Translations under genes and position numbers: made by a program
Shown: positions 35,380 through 45,609 of the stretch, one piece after another
Numbering within the stretch: the first letter of the stretch is position 1
Layout: each line of letters begins with the position of its first letter
Notes under the pieces: model-generated
What the model was told of the DNA's origin: nothing
The model's input: only the letters and a program-made list of their open reading frames with translations
Database searches by the model: none
From: Nematostella vectensis
Taxonomy: Eukaryota > Cnidaria > Anthozoa > Actiniaria > Edwardsiidae
Reading direction: 5' to 3'
NCBI RefSeq assembly: GCF_932526225.1
Contig: NC_064035.1
Coordinates: forward strand, 2,417,501 to 2,481,500
DNA length: 64,000 nt

Positions 35380-37400
35380 CTGAATAACAATTTATCACAG
35401 TTGTAAGAAGTTATGCTGTTTACAAGTAGCATGCTTTTCAAGAACTATCCTATGATAAGGGCAACAACAAAAAGAAAAATATTTTATATTACTTTTCTCA
35501 TTTTAAAAGGGTTAAACAATTTGGGGATAAAGTTTCTGTCTGGCTCAGCACAAACTTGCAGTTTGTGGCTCACTGTTGAGTTTGGAGGTAACAGTCTACA
35601 AACTGAGAGTAATAAGTTGTCACACCCTCTGGTCATGAATTTAATGAGGTGCTGTTTTGCTATGCAACGGGGCAACGCTTTCACATAGTAACAATTGCAG
35701 GATATTTGATTTAAATAACTTTTCAGAAATACTAGTACCTAGACGTTTGGCAGCACACATTGAAAAGCAACAAATTAGGTTGCCACTCCAAAGAAAGAGT
35801 CATACAATTACAAGCTAGTAACTAGAATTCCAAGAAACAATTTTAAAGTGATGCATTCTGTCGATTTTTGGAAGCTATGTCTGTAGTACCTTTCTGGTGA
35901 CTTTCTAAACTTTCAAATTTTTGTGCACTATGTCATAAGCCAGCAAATAAGAGATCATGTATCGCTAGTAGTTCTTTGGTTACTTATCTATTTATATAAG
36001 AAGTAGAAACTTGGTCAGTTTGCCCTTTTCCAAGTTTTACACGAATTTCAAACCCAAACCAAATGTTGTTTGGTTGCCTCGGACGAAAATTATTCTAAGT
36101 GTGCTCACTTGTGTTTAACAGATGGATAGGGAAAACCACCAGCTTGTAACATTCCATGCATGCTTAGTCTCGCAAAAAACTAATTGGTAACACGTTTTCT
36201 TTCTGCTTCTAATATCTCCTTCAGTGAAGAGATGAGGTCGCAAACAAACTTAAATATCACTTTTGCTAAGAAAAAGACAGCTAAACCGGTTCTCATGGCA
36301 GATTTTCTTGTTCAAGTATTAATCAGACCCTTTCATATTTTAGTATGCAAATTTTATTCTCATGATTTATTTCACTAAACAAAGCTTATATATTGCAACT
36401 GGTTTTGAGTGACTAGTGCCGTAGCACACCTCTAAATATTGGGGGGGAGGGGGCACAATACAGAAACATTAAAAAAATATTTGGCAACATGGTCACGCTC
36501 CTACTGGTCATTTTCTTAAATTTTTTTAAAATATTGGGGGGGAGGGCACGTTCCCCCAGTGCCCCACCCTCTGCTACAGCCCTGGCGCCCGTTTCTTGAA
36601 ACACCCGAGAATTCTCGGGCCCGAAAACTTTATCAAAATTTCGCATTTTTCCTTTTGGAGAACCGCTTCCATGTTTTAGAAACAGTTTAAACTTCGTCTT
36701 GGTTCGTATTCCAAATGATTACGCTCAATAGCGCTATTTTCGAAGTTTTGCTAAAGCCAAAAAATTACCCGAAAAGTCTCGGGTGACTGCGAGGTCCCGA
36801 GAACTTTCTTAATATTTTAGTCATATGAATTTCGGGCCCGAGAAGTTCGGGAAAGATCAAAATCTATAAAACCAAAAAGAGGATTATCATTCACATGCAT
36901 CTTTGTGGTAAAATACGATATTTCAACACATTTAGTACTCTTGCCAAATACCAGGGTCCAATGAGGCACATTCTTGTTAAGGAGATATAGACGAATTCAA
37001 TCTATACATGAGTTTGTTTTTTTTACTTGTAGTACAGGCTCTAGCCTGCACATCTAACAAAGAACAGTGTGTTTTGCAAAGTGCACTGGAGGTCCATGTA
37101 AAACCAAAAGGGCGTAGGGTGTCCATCCAGTGCGCGGGGCGTGGTTGCCAGCCAAGGGAGATGGAGGAAGGAGTCCAAAATCTGTAATGTGACACTGTAG
37201 AGCTTGGCTGCTTTTGCAAATAAAATCACAACTAGGTAGAAGTAAAATGCAAGGGGAGCGAATGGCGGCTTCTGTTTGCAGGGAACTCCTCCCTTGCCTT
37301 AAGATCGCCAAATTTTCTATAATATTCAGGAACTATCTCTATGGATCTGGATCAACACATAGCGATTTACGAGGTTTCCGTGACTTAATAGCAATGCATG
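35380..37400. other. upstream region of ZSWIM2 with palindromic repeats, no exon identified
   Basis: About 2 kb where the first ZSWIM2 exon would be expected, with no convincing one seen. Overlapping open frames at 36977-37311 on the minus strand are GC-rich but match nothing I know. Two copies of AATATTGGGGGGGAGGG occur at about 36434 and 36532. Confidence 0.4.
36593..36865. mobile_element. palindrome-rich MITE-like segment (TTCTCGGGCCCGAA)
   Basis: The left part holds a perfect 16-bp palindrome CCCGAGAATTCTCGGG (36604-36619), running into TTCTCGGGCCCGAAAAC. The right part (about 36830-36852) holds TTTCGGGCCCGAGAAGTTCG, the inverted counterpart. Two further CTCGGG and CCCGAGAAC motifs lie between (about 36778-36804). 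No coding capacity. The exact ends and target duplication are unclear. Confidence 0.5.
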
Positions 37401-37404
37401 CACT

Positions 37405-37490
37405 TGAACACGAAGGCGCGGTATAAAAGGGCCTAAGCCCCGCCCCCATTTTCCAAATGGAGAGAAATTCCAATATGGCGGCCATTACCG
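37405..37490. promoter_or_regulatory. TATA-containing element and YY1-like site
   Basis: On the plus strand GGTATAAAAGGG (about 37420-37431) is a strong TATA match, preceded by AACACGAAGGCGC. Downstream, AATATGGCGGCCAT resembles a YY1 site. The TATA segment has a near-identical inverted counterpart at 40236-40262. A 24-codon frame starts at 37457 but has no supported continuation. No gene transcribed rightward from here was recognised. Confidence 0.4.
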
Positions 37491-37869
37491 TTACGAGCCC
37501 AGTCAAGAAAGAATGCACCCAAATCTAATGATTTGATATCAAACGAATAAATTATTTCCCAAATGAAAGAAAAGATATGTTTGATTTGTACCTTAAGCCT
37601 GGCAGCGAGAAATGCATATTTGTCTTAGAATTCGTACATTTACGGCGCGATTTCAAATCTCCCGCCTTTCCTTTCGATGCCATTTTTAGTATGCTTACCA
37701 TCCCGACTCTCCAAGGAAAGCATTTGGTGAGCTTGCGCCCGCAATGACCACAGTTATTGCTTAGCAGTCTATCCTAAGGGATTATGCGTGCAACAGGGTG
37801 CAAGCATGGCTAAATTTTGCCATCCTTAGCGTGTTTAGAAAACATGTTTCGTTTAGCGATTTTGCCTCA

Positions 37870-40018
37870 TTACTTCGCACTTTTCTTGGCCGAGATCATT
37901 CGTATTTCAATTAGACATCCGGTGAAATAATGAAGAGCATTGTACTCTGGAAAGAAGCACCTAAAATGGGGAGAAGAGGAAAGGAAGACAGGAAGAAAAA
38001 GCAGTGCAGAAAATAATCTGTGTTTTTGTGAGTTCTGTACATAAATAGCACACAAAAAAGTAGGACATTAGAACTAAACATAAGCAGCAAACATCAGGTA
38101 TAAAGTCAAGATACGTCACTTTACAGCTGTAGTGTAAGGGGACACTTCAGTAAAACTCATTCTAGTGAAACAACAGGTGTAAAACAAAAGTGTACATATC
38201 TGCTGTTGTACATATGTATAAGAATTAACCAAAAATCCATAAAGTGTTTTGACATTTACCTAAGCAGGAAGAAAATTTGGTGTAGTGGGCAGGTCGGGGA
38301 TGTTGAACCCCAGTTGACTTCTACTTTGACAGAAAGTCAATTTGTCGAGATTTATCTTTATTATCTTTTTACCAAAATTAATAGTTGATCAATACATTTT
38401 TACCATGATCAGGCTTCGGCAACTAACCCCAGTTTCGTAAGATATTTCAGCTGCATCCAGGGAATGTGCAAGTGAAACTCTGATATTACATTATCTAGGG
38501 TGGTCATTACCTTGGGTCCTTTCTCTGGTGCCATCCTGCTGTTAGTACCAGACTTCTTGATCCAGAAGATAAAGAAAGGCTAAGGGAATTTGTCAACTTA
38601 CCCTCACTTGTACTATGGTACACATGTTTGAATAGCGAGTATAGTGCAGTCAACTTGATTTCTTGAAGAGCACTTGGTCATTAGACCATTGTGCCCTTGT
38701 GCTAATTTATCAGATGCAGGGTTAAAAGTAGGGCTTAGTTACGTCCTAATAAAATGCAACACTTACTATTTGTCTGTACAAAACAAGGGATTGGTATACA
38801 ATAAAAAAACATTTGTTTCAATATTTGTTTATATAGTGCATAACTGGCTCACAGAAACAGCAGAAAACCCTTTGTACAATGTCTTAGCTTGTAAACTTAC
38901 ACATATATGTACACCAAACAACTGAAGGGCTACAAAAGAAATGCCTGATATCCATCTAAGATAGTTGGAGCTATAATTGAGTCTATCTTTCTACTTTTTA
39001 GATCAGAATGCACCTGTATAGTATTTTATTTTTTATCTTGCAATCTATGATGACTACAAATGACTACAAATAATAACAATTGAATTAGCTATGTGTTTCT
39101 ATTTGTCGAAAAAGGGTCTGGATCTTATAGTTTTATAAAGGGGTTGCCCAAACATGTTTGATACTTTATAAGTTAAATTATACAAAATAAAGACGTGACT
39201 TTTACTGTTTTCATTCAATGGATATCCTCCCTGTATCTATACTTGCTTTTACTGTAAGAATAAGACGTCTTGAACTGAATGGATAAAAGACAAGGTATTT
39301 TGGTCTATTCAAAAGTATAACCTATTATGCAGTTTAAAAAATATGACTGGTAGCTAAACACTTCAGTAACACATAAATTTATGATTTAAAATCACAGGGA
39401 AAATGTAATACTGTTGATTTAAAATCACAGGGAAAATGTAATACTGTATATGTCTATGTATCTGCTTTTTCTTGAGGAATATATCTTGTTGATTATTCAG
39501 ATGTCACCATGACTTGCTCCTTGTGTATAGCTAGGATGAAATCATAGAATTAATTAGAAATTATATATAATAGATTAAACATTCAAGTTTGGCCCCCAAT
39601 TAATTCAGAAAGATTTAATAAACTGTTTAGTTAAAATAACTAGAATACAAATAATGGACTGCTTTCTCTGATGATTTAATGTGTTTGATAGAAAGATCCC
39701 AACAATAAAAAACACTACCATTTTTACTACATATTTATAATTTAATTCCAACTTATAGTAGCTTGTAAATGGAATTAAGACTTCATACACCACAAAAAAA
39801 TCTTGTCCGAGCATGAGGCGATGTAAAAATAAAAACAAACAACAGTCAAGCAAAATTTGATCTACAAGCAACATCTTTTCTATAGAAGGCCTGCGTGGAC
39901 AAAGTCTAAGATGCATTTTCAGAGTTTTAAAGATATGAAAAGTACATTTTTGGCATAAAAAACTGGTCCTAAAAAACTCACCTTTTTTCGAGGTTTGCAA
40001 TCGTTGTTTTCTGGCCAT
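37870..40018 (-). CDS. possible small three-exon gene (50 aa), unknown
   Basis: Exon 1 (39982-40018) starts at ATG 40018 and reads MARKQRLQTSKK, with a good donor GTGAGT. Exon 2 (38511-38535) reads GWHQRKDPR and has donor GTAATG. Exon 3 (37870-37960) follows a long pyrimidine tract (TTTCCTCTTCTCCCCATTTTAG) and reads CFFPEYNALHYFTGC onward to TAA at 37870. Phases 1 and 2 fit across both introns. A TATA box about 230 bp upstream on the same strand (40241-40250) supports a minus-strand promoter. The product would be a small, very basic protein that I do not recognise. Exon 2 is short, so that join is the weakest point. Alternatively exons 1 and 3 belong to a longer transcript with other internal exons. 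Confidence 0.35.
39383..39448. repeat. 33-bp direct duplication
   Basis: GATTTAAAATCACAGGGAAA plus ATGTAATACTGT occurs twice in a row (39383 and 39416) without mismatch in the core, a very recent tandem duplication. Confidence 0.9.
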
Positions 40019-40235
40019 TCGTTTGCTCGTTTTTTTTTTTTTTGCATAAATCACGATGGTTTCGTAGCTTTATTTCTACTGAGTTTCCTTTTTTTACACA
40101 TTTTATCGGACTAGAAGGTAGAATTGGCATTTTTATACATCAGGAAGCGCTTTGAAACCTCTCCCCTCTGCATTTTGTACTTGACTCACTCCACGGCGGT
40201 TGATTGACAAATGAGCCGATGCTTCCCTGGGAAGC

Positions 40236-40262
40236 GGCCTTTTATACCGTGCCTTCGTGTTT
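40236..40262 (-). promoter_or_regulatory. minus-strand TATA element shared with 37405-37431
   Basis: Read on the minus strand this gives ACACGAAGGCACGGTATAAA followed by AGGCC. The same string with one change is on the plus strand at about 37409-37433. It lies upstream of exon 1 of the possible small gene. The shared string is longer than a core TATA box and so may be a promoter module or a dispersed repeat. Confidence 0.4.
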
Positions 40263-40449
40263 GAGGCTTTATCGAATACTTGTTTAAAAGTATTCGCTAG
40301 CAGGTAACACACATTCTAAAATCTTCAAGGAATATCAAGCGATGGGCATTCATTCCCCAAACTTAATTCTCTGTCTAATACAAGTCTTTGTCAAATAAAT
40401 GGCTTCTCGCTGTTCTAGCTGTTATTAAGCCCTGGATCACACGTTATAC

Positions 40450-40592
40450 CGTTCGTCAAACAGTTTATTTTGCATCTGTTCGTGAACAGCGTGTTTGCAA
40501 ACAGTCTATATGTTCGCGAACACTTTTCGCAAGCACTGTTCGCGAATTTTGCAAACGTTGTTCGAGAAAGTTTGCGAACAGTGTCCCTATTT
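40450..40592. promoter_or_regulatory. cluster of GTTYGNRAAC palindromes
   Basis: In about 140 bp there are repeated near-palindromes: CTGTTCGTGAACAG (40476-40489), TGTTTGCAAACA (40492-40503, perfect), TGTTCGCGAACA (40511-40522, perfect), then TGTTCGCGAAT, TTGTTCGAGAAAG and TTTGCGAACAGTG. Such a cluster could be an operator-like homodimer binding site or the remains of a MITE built on this motif. It ends where the 30-bp array begins. Confidence 0.55.
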
Positions 40593-40619
40593 TTGTGAGC
40601 GGTACTGTATATAAGGAAT

Positions 40620-41968
40620 GAAATTGACGCTTATATATAAGGCACGGGATTGACCCTCATAGGTATATAAGGCATTGGATTGGCGCTTATATGTATAAAA
40701 GGCATGAGATTGACCCTTATAGGTATATAAGGCAAGTGATTGACGTTTATAGGTATATAAGGCATGAGATTGACCCTTATAGGTATATAAGGCAAGTGAT
40801 TGACGTTTATAGGTATATAAGGCATGAGATTGACCCTTATAGGTATATAAGGCAAGTGATTGACCCTCATAGGTATATAAGGCATTGGATTGGCGCTTAT
40901 ATGTATAAAAGGCATGAGATTGACCCTTATAGGTATATAAGGCAAGTGATTGACGCTTACAGGTATATAAGGCATGAGATTGACCCTTATAGGTATATAA
41001 GGCAAGTGATTGACCCTCATAGGTATATAAGGCATTGGATTGGCGCTTATATGTATAAAAGGCATGAGATTGACCCTTATAGGTATATAAGGCAAGTGAT
41101 TGACGCTTACAGGTATATAAGGCACTGGATTGATCCTTATAGGTATATAAGGCATGAGATTGACGCTTATAGCTATATAAGGCACGGGATTGATCCTTAT
41201 AGGTATATAAGGCATGAGATTGACGCTTATAGCTATATAAGGCACGGGATTGATCCTTATAGGTATATAAGGCACGAGATTGACGCTTATAGGTATATAA
41301 GGCATTGGATTGACGCTTATAGGTATATAAGGCACGGGATTGATCCTTATAGGTAAATAAGGCATGTGATTGGCGCTTACAGGTAAATAAGGCATGTGAT
41401 TGGCGCTTACAGGTAAATAAGGCATGTGATTGGCGCTTACAGGTAAATAAGGCATGAGATTGACGCTTATAGGTATATAAGGCATGAGATTGACACTTAT
41501 AGGTATATAAGGCATTAGATTGACGTTTATAGGTATATAAGGCATGAGATTGACCCTTATAGGTATATAAGGCATTAGATTGACGCTTATAGGTATATAA
41601 GGCATGGGATTGACACTTATAGGTATATAAGACATTAGATTGACGCTTATAGGTATATAAGGCATTAGATTGACACTTATAGGTATATAAGGCATGAGAT
41701 TATCGCTTATAGGTATATAAGGCATGAGATTGACCCTTATAGGTATATAAGGCATGAGATTGACACTTATAGGTATATAAGGCATTAGATTGACGCTTAT
41801 AGGTATATAAGGCATGGGATTGACACTTATAGGTATATAAGGCATGGGATTGACGCTTATAGGTATATAAGGCATGGGATTGACACTTATAGGTATATAA
41901 GGCATGGGATTGACACTTATACGTATATAAGGCATGAGATTAACGCTCATAGGTATATAAGTATAATA
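40620..41968. repeat. 30-bp minisatellite with TATATAA in nearly every unit, about 44 units
   Basis: The unit reads AGGTATATAAGGCATGAGAT then TGACGCTTAT, 30 bp. Nearly every unit keeps GTATATAAGGC; a few have TAAATAA near 41355-41445 and others CTATATAA. A higher-order pattern of about 180 bp (six units, marked by GGCGCTTATATGTATAAAAG) occurs at 40682, 40892 and 41042. The multiple-of-three period leaves long frames open on both strands (439 codons minus, 221 plus), considered spurious. Confidence 0.95.
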
Positions 41969-42176
41969 AATACCTCAGCTTCAGCGCAATTTTCTACCGG
42001 ATTTTAAGCAGTACGAAATCACTGACAATGGTACAGGATGGGAGAGGGGTGGAACTATCCCCGAATCGAGTTTTTAAGCAATCCGCCTAAAAACCTGCGA
42101 GAAATGATTTTTTAACATCAATTTTAGCTTTCCGTCGATAATGGGGACATAGCAGCTGGTCAAATGGCATCCTTGG

Positions 42177-42412
42177 AATGTAATTTGCATAGACAGCGTA
42201 GCCCCACACCACCCTAGACCTCTCTTTGCCCCTTTTCCATCCCTATTCTAGATCGACAGGTCGCAAACGTCGACAGTCTGCATGTACTCCCCATAGCTGT
42301 ACAAGTTACTTTTCACAACAACTCACAATTTAGAGAATTAGTGAGTAAACTGTGAAAAAGACAAGTCAGGTCTAGGGTGGTGTGGGGCTATGCTGTCTAT
42401 GCAAATTACATT
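42177..42412. mobile_element. MITE with 45-bp terminal inverted repeats
   Basis: The left arm 42177-42221 and right arm 42368-42412 are inverted copies with one mismatch over 45 bp (outer end AATGTAATTTGCATAGACAG). The total is 236 bp and no protein is encoded. No clear target-site duplication is visible, so the superfamily is left open. Confidence 0.85.
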
Positions 42413-45168
42413 GTCATGCACTGTTCTCATAGTTGCGTGAACTTCTCAAGAAAAGCGCTGCTTTTTCACGATTCTTACACCAGAATATAAGTTAAACACA
42501 ATGCAAAATATCATATTGTTATCTAAACAATTGGAAATCATTTCGGTGAAAAATGAAACTGTTGTAAACCCGATGCTCGATACGCTTTGTGGTCCAGACC
42601 TCATTAAATGCATAACTGGGTGTGAAAACTAGACTGCAAGCCTTCTCGTAATTGTGTATCTTTCCTCCCAAACTCAAAAATATTTGCTGCATGTTTTCTT
42701 GTGTCTTTTTTATAAACTACCCCTTTCTCGACCTTCATTAAGATCCTCCACAGAAAAAGCAAAGGAATTAAAGCCGGCTGATGCCTTTTACTTGATTACG
42801 AAATTTAGAAAACAAGAGCTCTGACAAGAAAAACAATTCTTTGACTCTTGAATGACAAAGCCGGTCAATTATGCTTTTCATTTATAATGAGGAAAATTGA
42901 ATATTCACTCTAATTCGCTGTACGATCTTCACAAGGGAAAGAAATTTGTATAGTAAACCAAGAATAATTTTATATGACAGTTTTTTCACACGAAAATATA
43001 GGTATGAATTTACAAGGAGCACAAAGCTTGTGTTAAATTCTGAATGATAATCATTAAAAAAGTGTAGTGATAAAAGCCTTGTGTTCTGTGATTCTTACAT
43101 CTTTTGGGGGTAATGGGGGATCTTGAGCCTAGGCACATTAGAGCATTCAAGGTAGTAAAACAACAACCAGTGGAAAACAAGGAAAAGTGTCTTAGAAGCA
43201 ATGATTGTACTGACCCAAGAAAAAGATGTAAGTATTATAGTTTAAAAATAAGTTCTGCTGCTACGATGAAAACATGATAGCATCACCCCGCGAAAATGAT
43301 ATCAAACAAATAACATTATGTCCAATAACCTGCCAGCTAATGAATTTAAAAATAGAACGGATGCCTTAACTCACTTTGAATTTTTTGTCTATCCCATCCT
43401 GCTTCAACAAGAACCCAGTCGGTCCGGTCTCACGGAGCAGGTAAATCCTCGCTTGATTTGCTTGTTCGATGCGATAGCTTACAACATCGGGGCAATTCCT
43501 TCTCCATGGAACCCTTCTTGCCATTTCTAGAAGAAATTCCTCGAAGAGTTTGGTATTGAAAAGTTAGAAATCGTTATTTTCTATAAGTCTATGAAGTCGA
43601 ACGTTGTTTTCATTTTCCTTGGCAACTGAGTGGCGCGAGAGACTAGGGACAAATGACAAACACACAGGTGACCCACAACACAAGGTAACCCAAGTTCCAC
43701 AGGACGACCGGTTGCTGTGGAGGGCTGGCAACGAATTGTTGGAGCAAGCTACAATCCTCAACAAAAGTAGGTGGGACACTTCCCATACGAACAACCGCCA
43801 ACCCTCTCCCCCCGATTAATATTGGTTAGAGGCTATTTTTCAGCTCAAAACACAAGCAGTAGCAAGGTGATCAATTGCCCTCCAACATTGAGGAAGGGGG
43901 AGGGAAAGTGTCCCATTAGTTTTGTAAAAGATTGAAGAATCATTTACTGTAATGCCTAGTGCACAATAGTTACATGACGACATGGGCGCACGCACTAGAA
44001 AAAAAAGACAGTTTTATTCTCTTATGTCGTAATGAATGTTCATGTCGTTATGCTGGGCTTATGTCAAAATGTCGAACCATTCACACTTGAACATAAGGGT
44101 GCACGCGCCTATGTCATTATGTCGTTATGTCACTAGTGTGCACCAGGCATAAGAAAAAAAAATATGGGGAATGCATGCCTAGAACGAAATTGAACGAAGT
44201 TATTTCTCCTAAATAAATCAAACCAAAATCAACTTCCCGTATTTTTATGCAACTCAAAGCAAAGACATAGCGGGACTTTCGAGTACTGTACCCGGATTTG
44301 ACTTTCTGCGAATTCTTTCCTTGCAATTACATTTCTACCCCGTGCAAATGGTCTTTCTAGAAACAGATTTGTTACGTACACGAAAGCAAGTGCCATCATT
44401 AACTCATTTATGATATATCCCGACAACTTTCTTTTTTTTATAAGAACCTTTTTATAAGAACGTTCTTTCTGAGTTTTCTCCTCGTTTTTCTTACCAAAAA
44501 GTTCTTTACGACTCAAGCCTTGCCGAGAGCAACTTGAGTATATACTTCGCAGCTAGGTGAAAACGCGGCTTCTTTTGATTATAGTATATGTCTGAACACC
44601 TCAAACCCAAACCACGATCAATAAACGTGGCTAATAGAGCTAAGATATTTAGGACCACGCACCTTAAGGGAACTTTATTATAGTTCTTGTTTTGCTATAT
44701 ATACAGTCTCCGCTGCCTTATAAATAGTAACCAAGAAACGCTTGTATTCCAGGTTTCTAAACTCAAATGACGATATTTCTCAAGGGTAAAAATGTAACCT
44801 TTCGTCACTTATTCACTTTACAGAATTAAAAGAATTAAAGCTGAAGCGTATCAAATAAAACCAGCCAAATTTGTAACAAGGGGCCCTAGGTAGTGGCTTA
44901 CCAAGGACAGATTATGTATTTCATTTTTGCTGTAAATGGCATTTAAACCATATTAAATCTACAGATATTATCTTCCAGTAAGTGGTTTGTGGCTTTTTTA
45001 CGCTATTTTGGTTCACTCTCCAGCCAAAGTGTAACAAAAGATTTTTAGTAGTTTTGTGTGATGCAGTCACATCTGTTTGTTCAAGATCCTTGATAAAAAC
45101 GCGAATTTTTGGAATCTGGAAGTAAACGTTTATTCGTCATTTTGACTGATTGCTAAAAAAGTATGTGC
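42413..45168. other. intergenic region with small elements, no gene supported
   Basis: Contains the MITE at 43953-44149 and a smaller candidate at about 43776-43917, whose ends TGGGACACTTCCC and GGGAAAGTGTCCCA are inverted. TTTTTATAAGAAC motifs at about 44437-44462 repeat the terminal motif of the element at 6616-6928. Short frames here (for example at 43318 and 43604) have no recognised motif. Confidence 0.5.
43953..44149. mobile_element. PIF/Harbinger-type MITE with TAA target duplication
   Basis: The element starts TGCCTAGTGCACAATAGTTA and ends in its inverted counterpart (...GTGTGCACCAGGCA); similarity between the ends extends about 45 bp inward with indels. The flanks are TAA at 43950-43952 and TAA at 44150-44152, the 3-bp TWA duplication typical of PIF/Harbinger elements. 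Total 197 bp, non-autonomous. ATGTCGTTATG-type motifs are repeated inside. Confidence 0.75.
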
Positions 45169-45175
45169 ACTTGAT

Positions 45176-45475
45176 CTAACCAAGCGTTACCAGTTCAGAC
45201 ATTTCCAATTGCCAGAGAGTAACGTATCCATGGCCACGCAAGAAATGCACGTTTCCTAGTCTTTGGCTGAGCTTAGTTCCTTTGGGGAAGATCCCTTTTA
45301 TTGGGTTGTCTTCCTCAATTACCAAACTGCCAACGTGACTTATCGCAGAGCCAGCACCAAAATATTTGTACATCAATTGTATAATTGTTTTTTTATATTT
45401 GTTCACTTGTAAAAATGCCAGCATACTTTGTCCAGGTGTGGCAATATTCCTCGCGGTTATGTTTCCCAAGGCTCG
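45176..45475 (-). other. open frame downstream of the collagen-like gene, possible extra exon
   Basis: A stretch of about 97 codons ends at a TAG at 45176-45178 and reads ...GSAISHVGSLVIEEDNPIKG...VTLWQLEMSEL. Alternating hydrophobic residues and the closing VTLWQLEM suggest a beta-sandwich C-terminus of C1q/TNF-like style, but I cannot assign it. It could be a further exon of the collagen-like gene if a donor near 45612 (TG|GTAACA) is used with an acceptor near 45450. The acceptor is weak, so the join is uncertain. Confidence 0.35.
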
Positions 45476-45609
45476 TTAACCAAAAAATACATTTTGAATT
45501 AGTTGCCTTGCGGTAGAGCAAGGTGGTTAGCATTCAAAGAGAGTTTCACTGGTCTATGACTCAAGTCTCATGAATCCTCCGAGCAGTTCACCACTATACT
45601 CCATAGTTG

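Noticed and set aside
36977-37311. Overlapping minus-strand frames as the missing ZSWIM2 first exon
   Set aside because: No similarity to the expected WHQ...GPTGFLL-type N-terminus and no suitable phase-0 donor.
40631-41950. 439-codon minus-strand frame (VNLMPYIPIS periods) as a protein
   Set aside because: By-product of the 30-bp array; both strands are open and no flanking exon supports it.
43318-43819. Two plus-strand frames of about 70 codons as small genes
   Set aside because: No motif, no splice signals and no second line of evidence; the interval overlaps MITE-like inverted repeats.
45500-45590. tRNA-like or SINE-like segment (GGTAGAGCAAGGTGGTTAGC ...)
   Set aside because: A-box and B-box matches are poor and no cloverleaf can be drawn, so it was not called.
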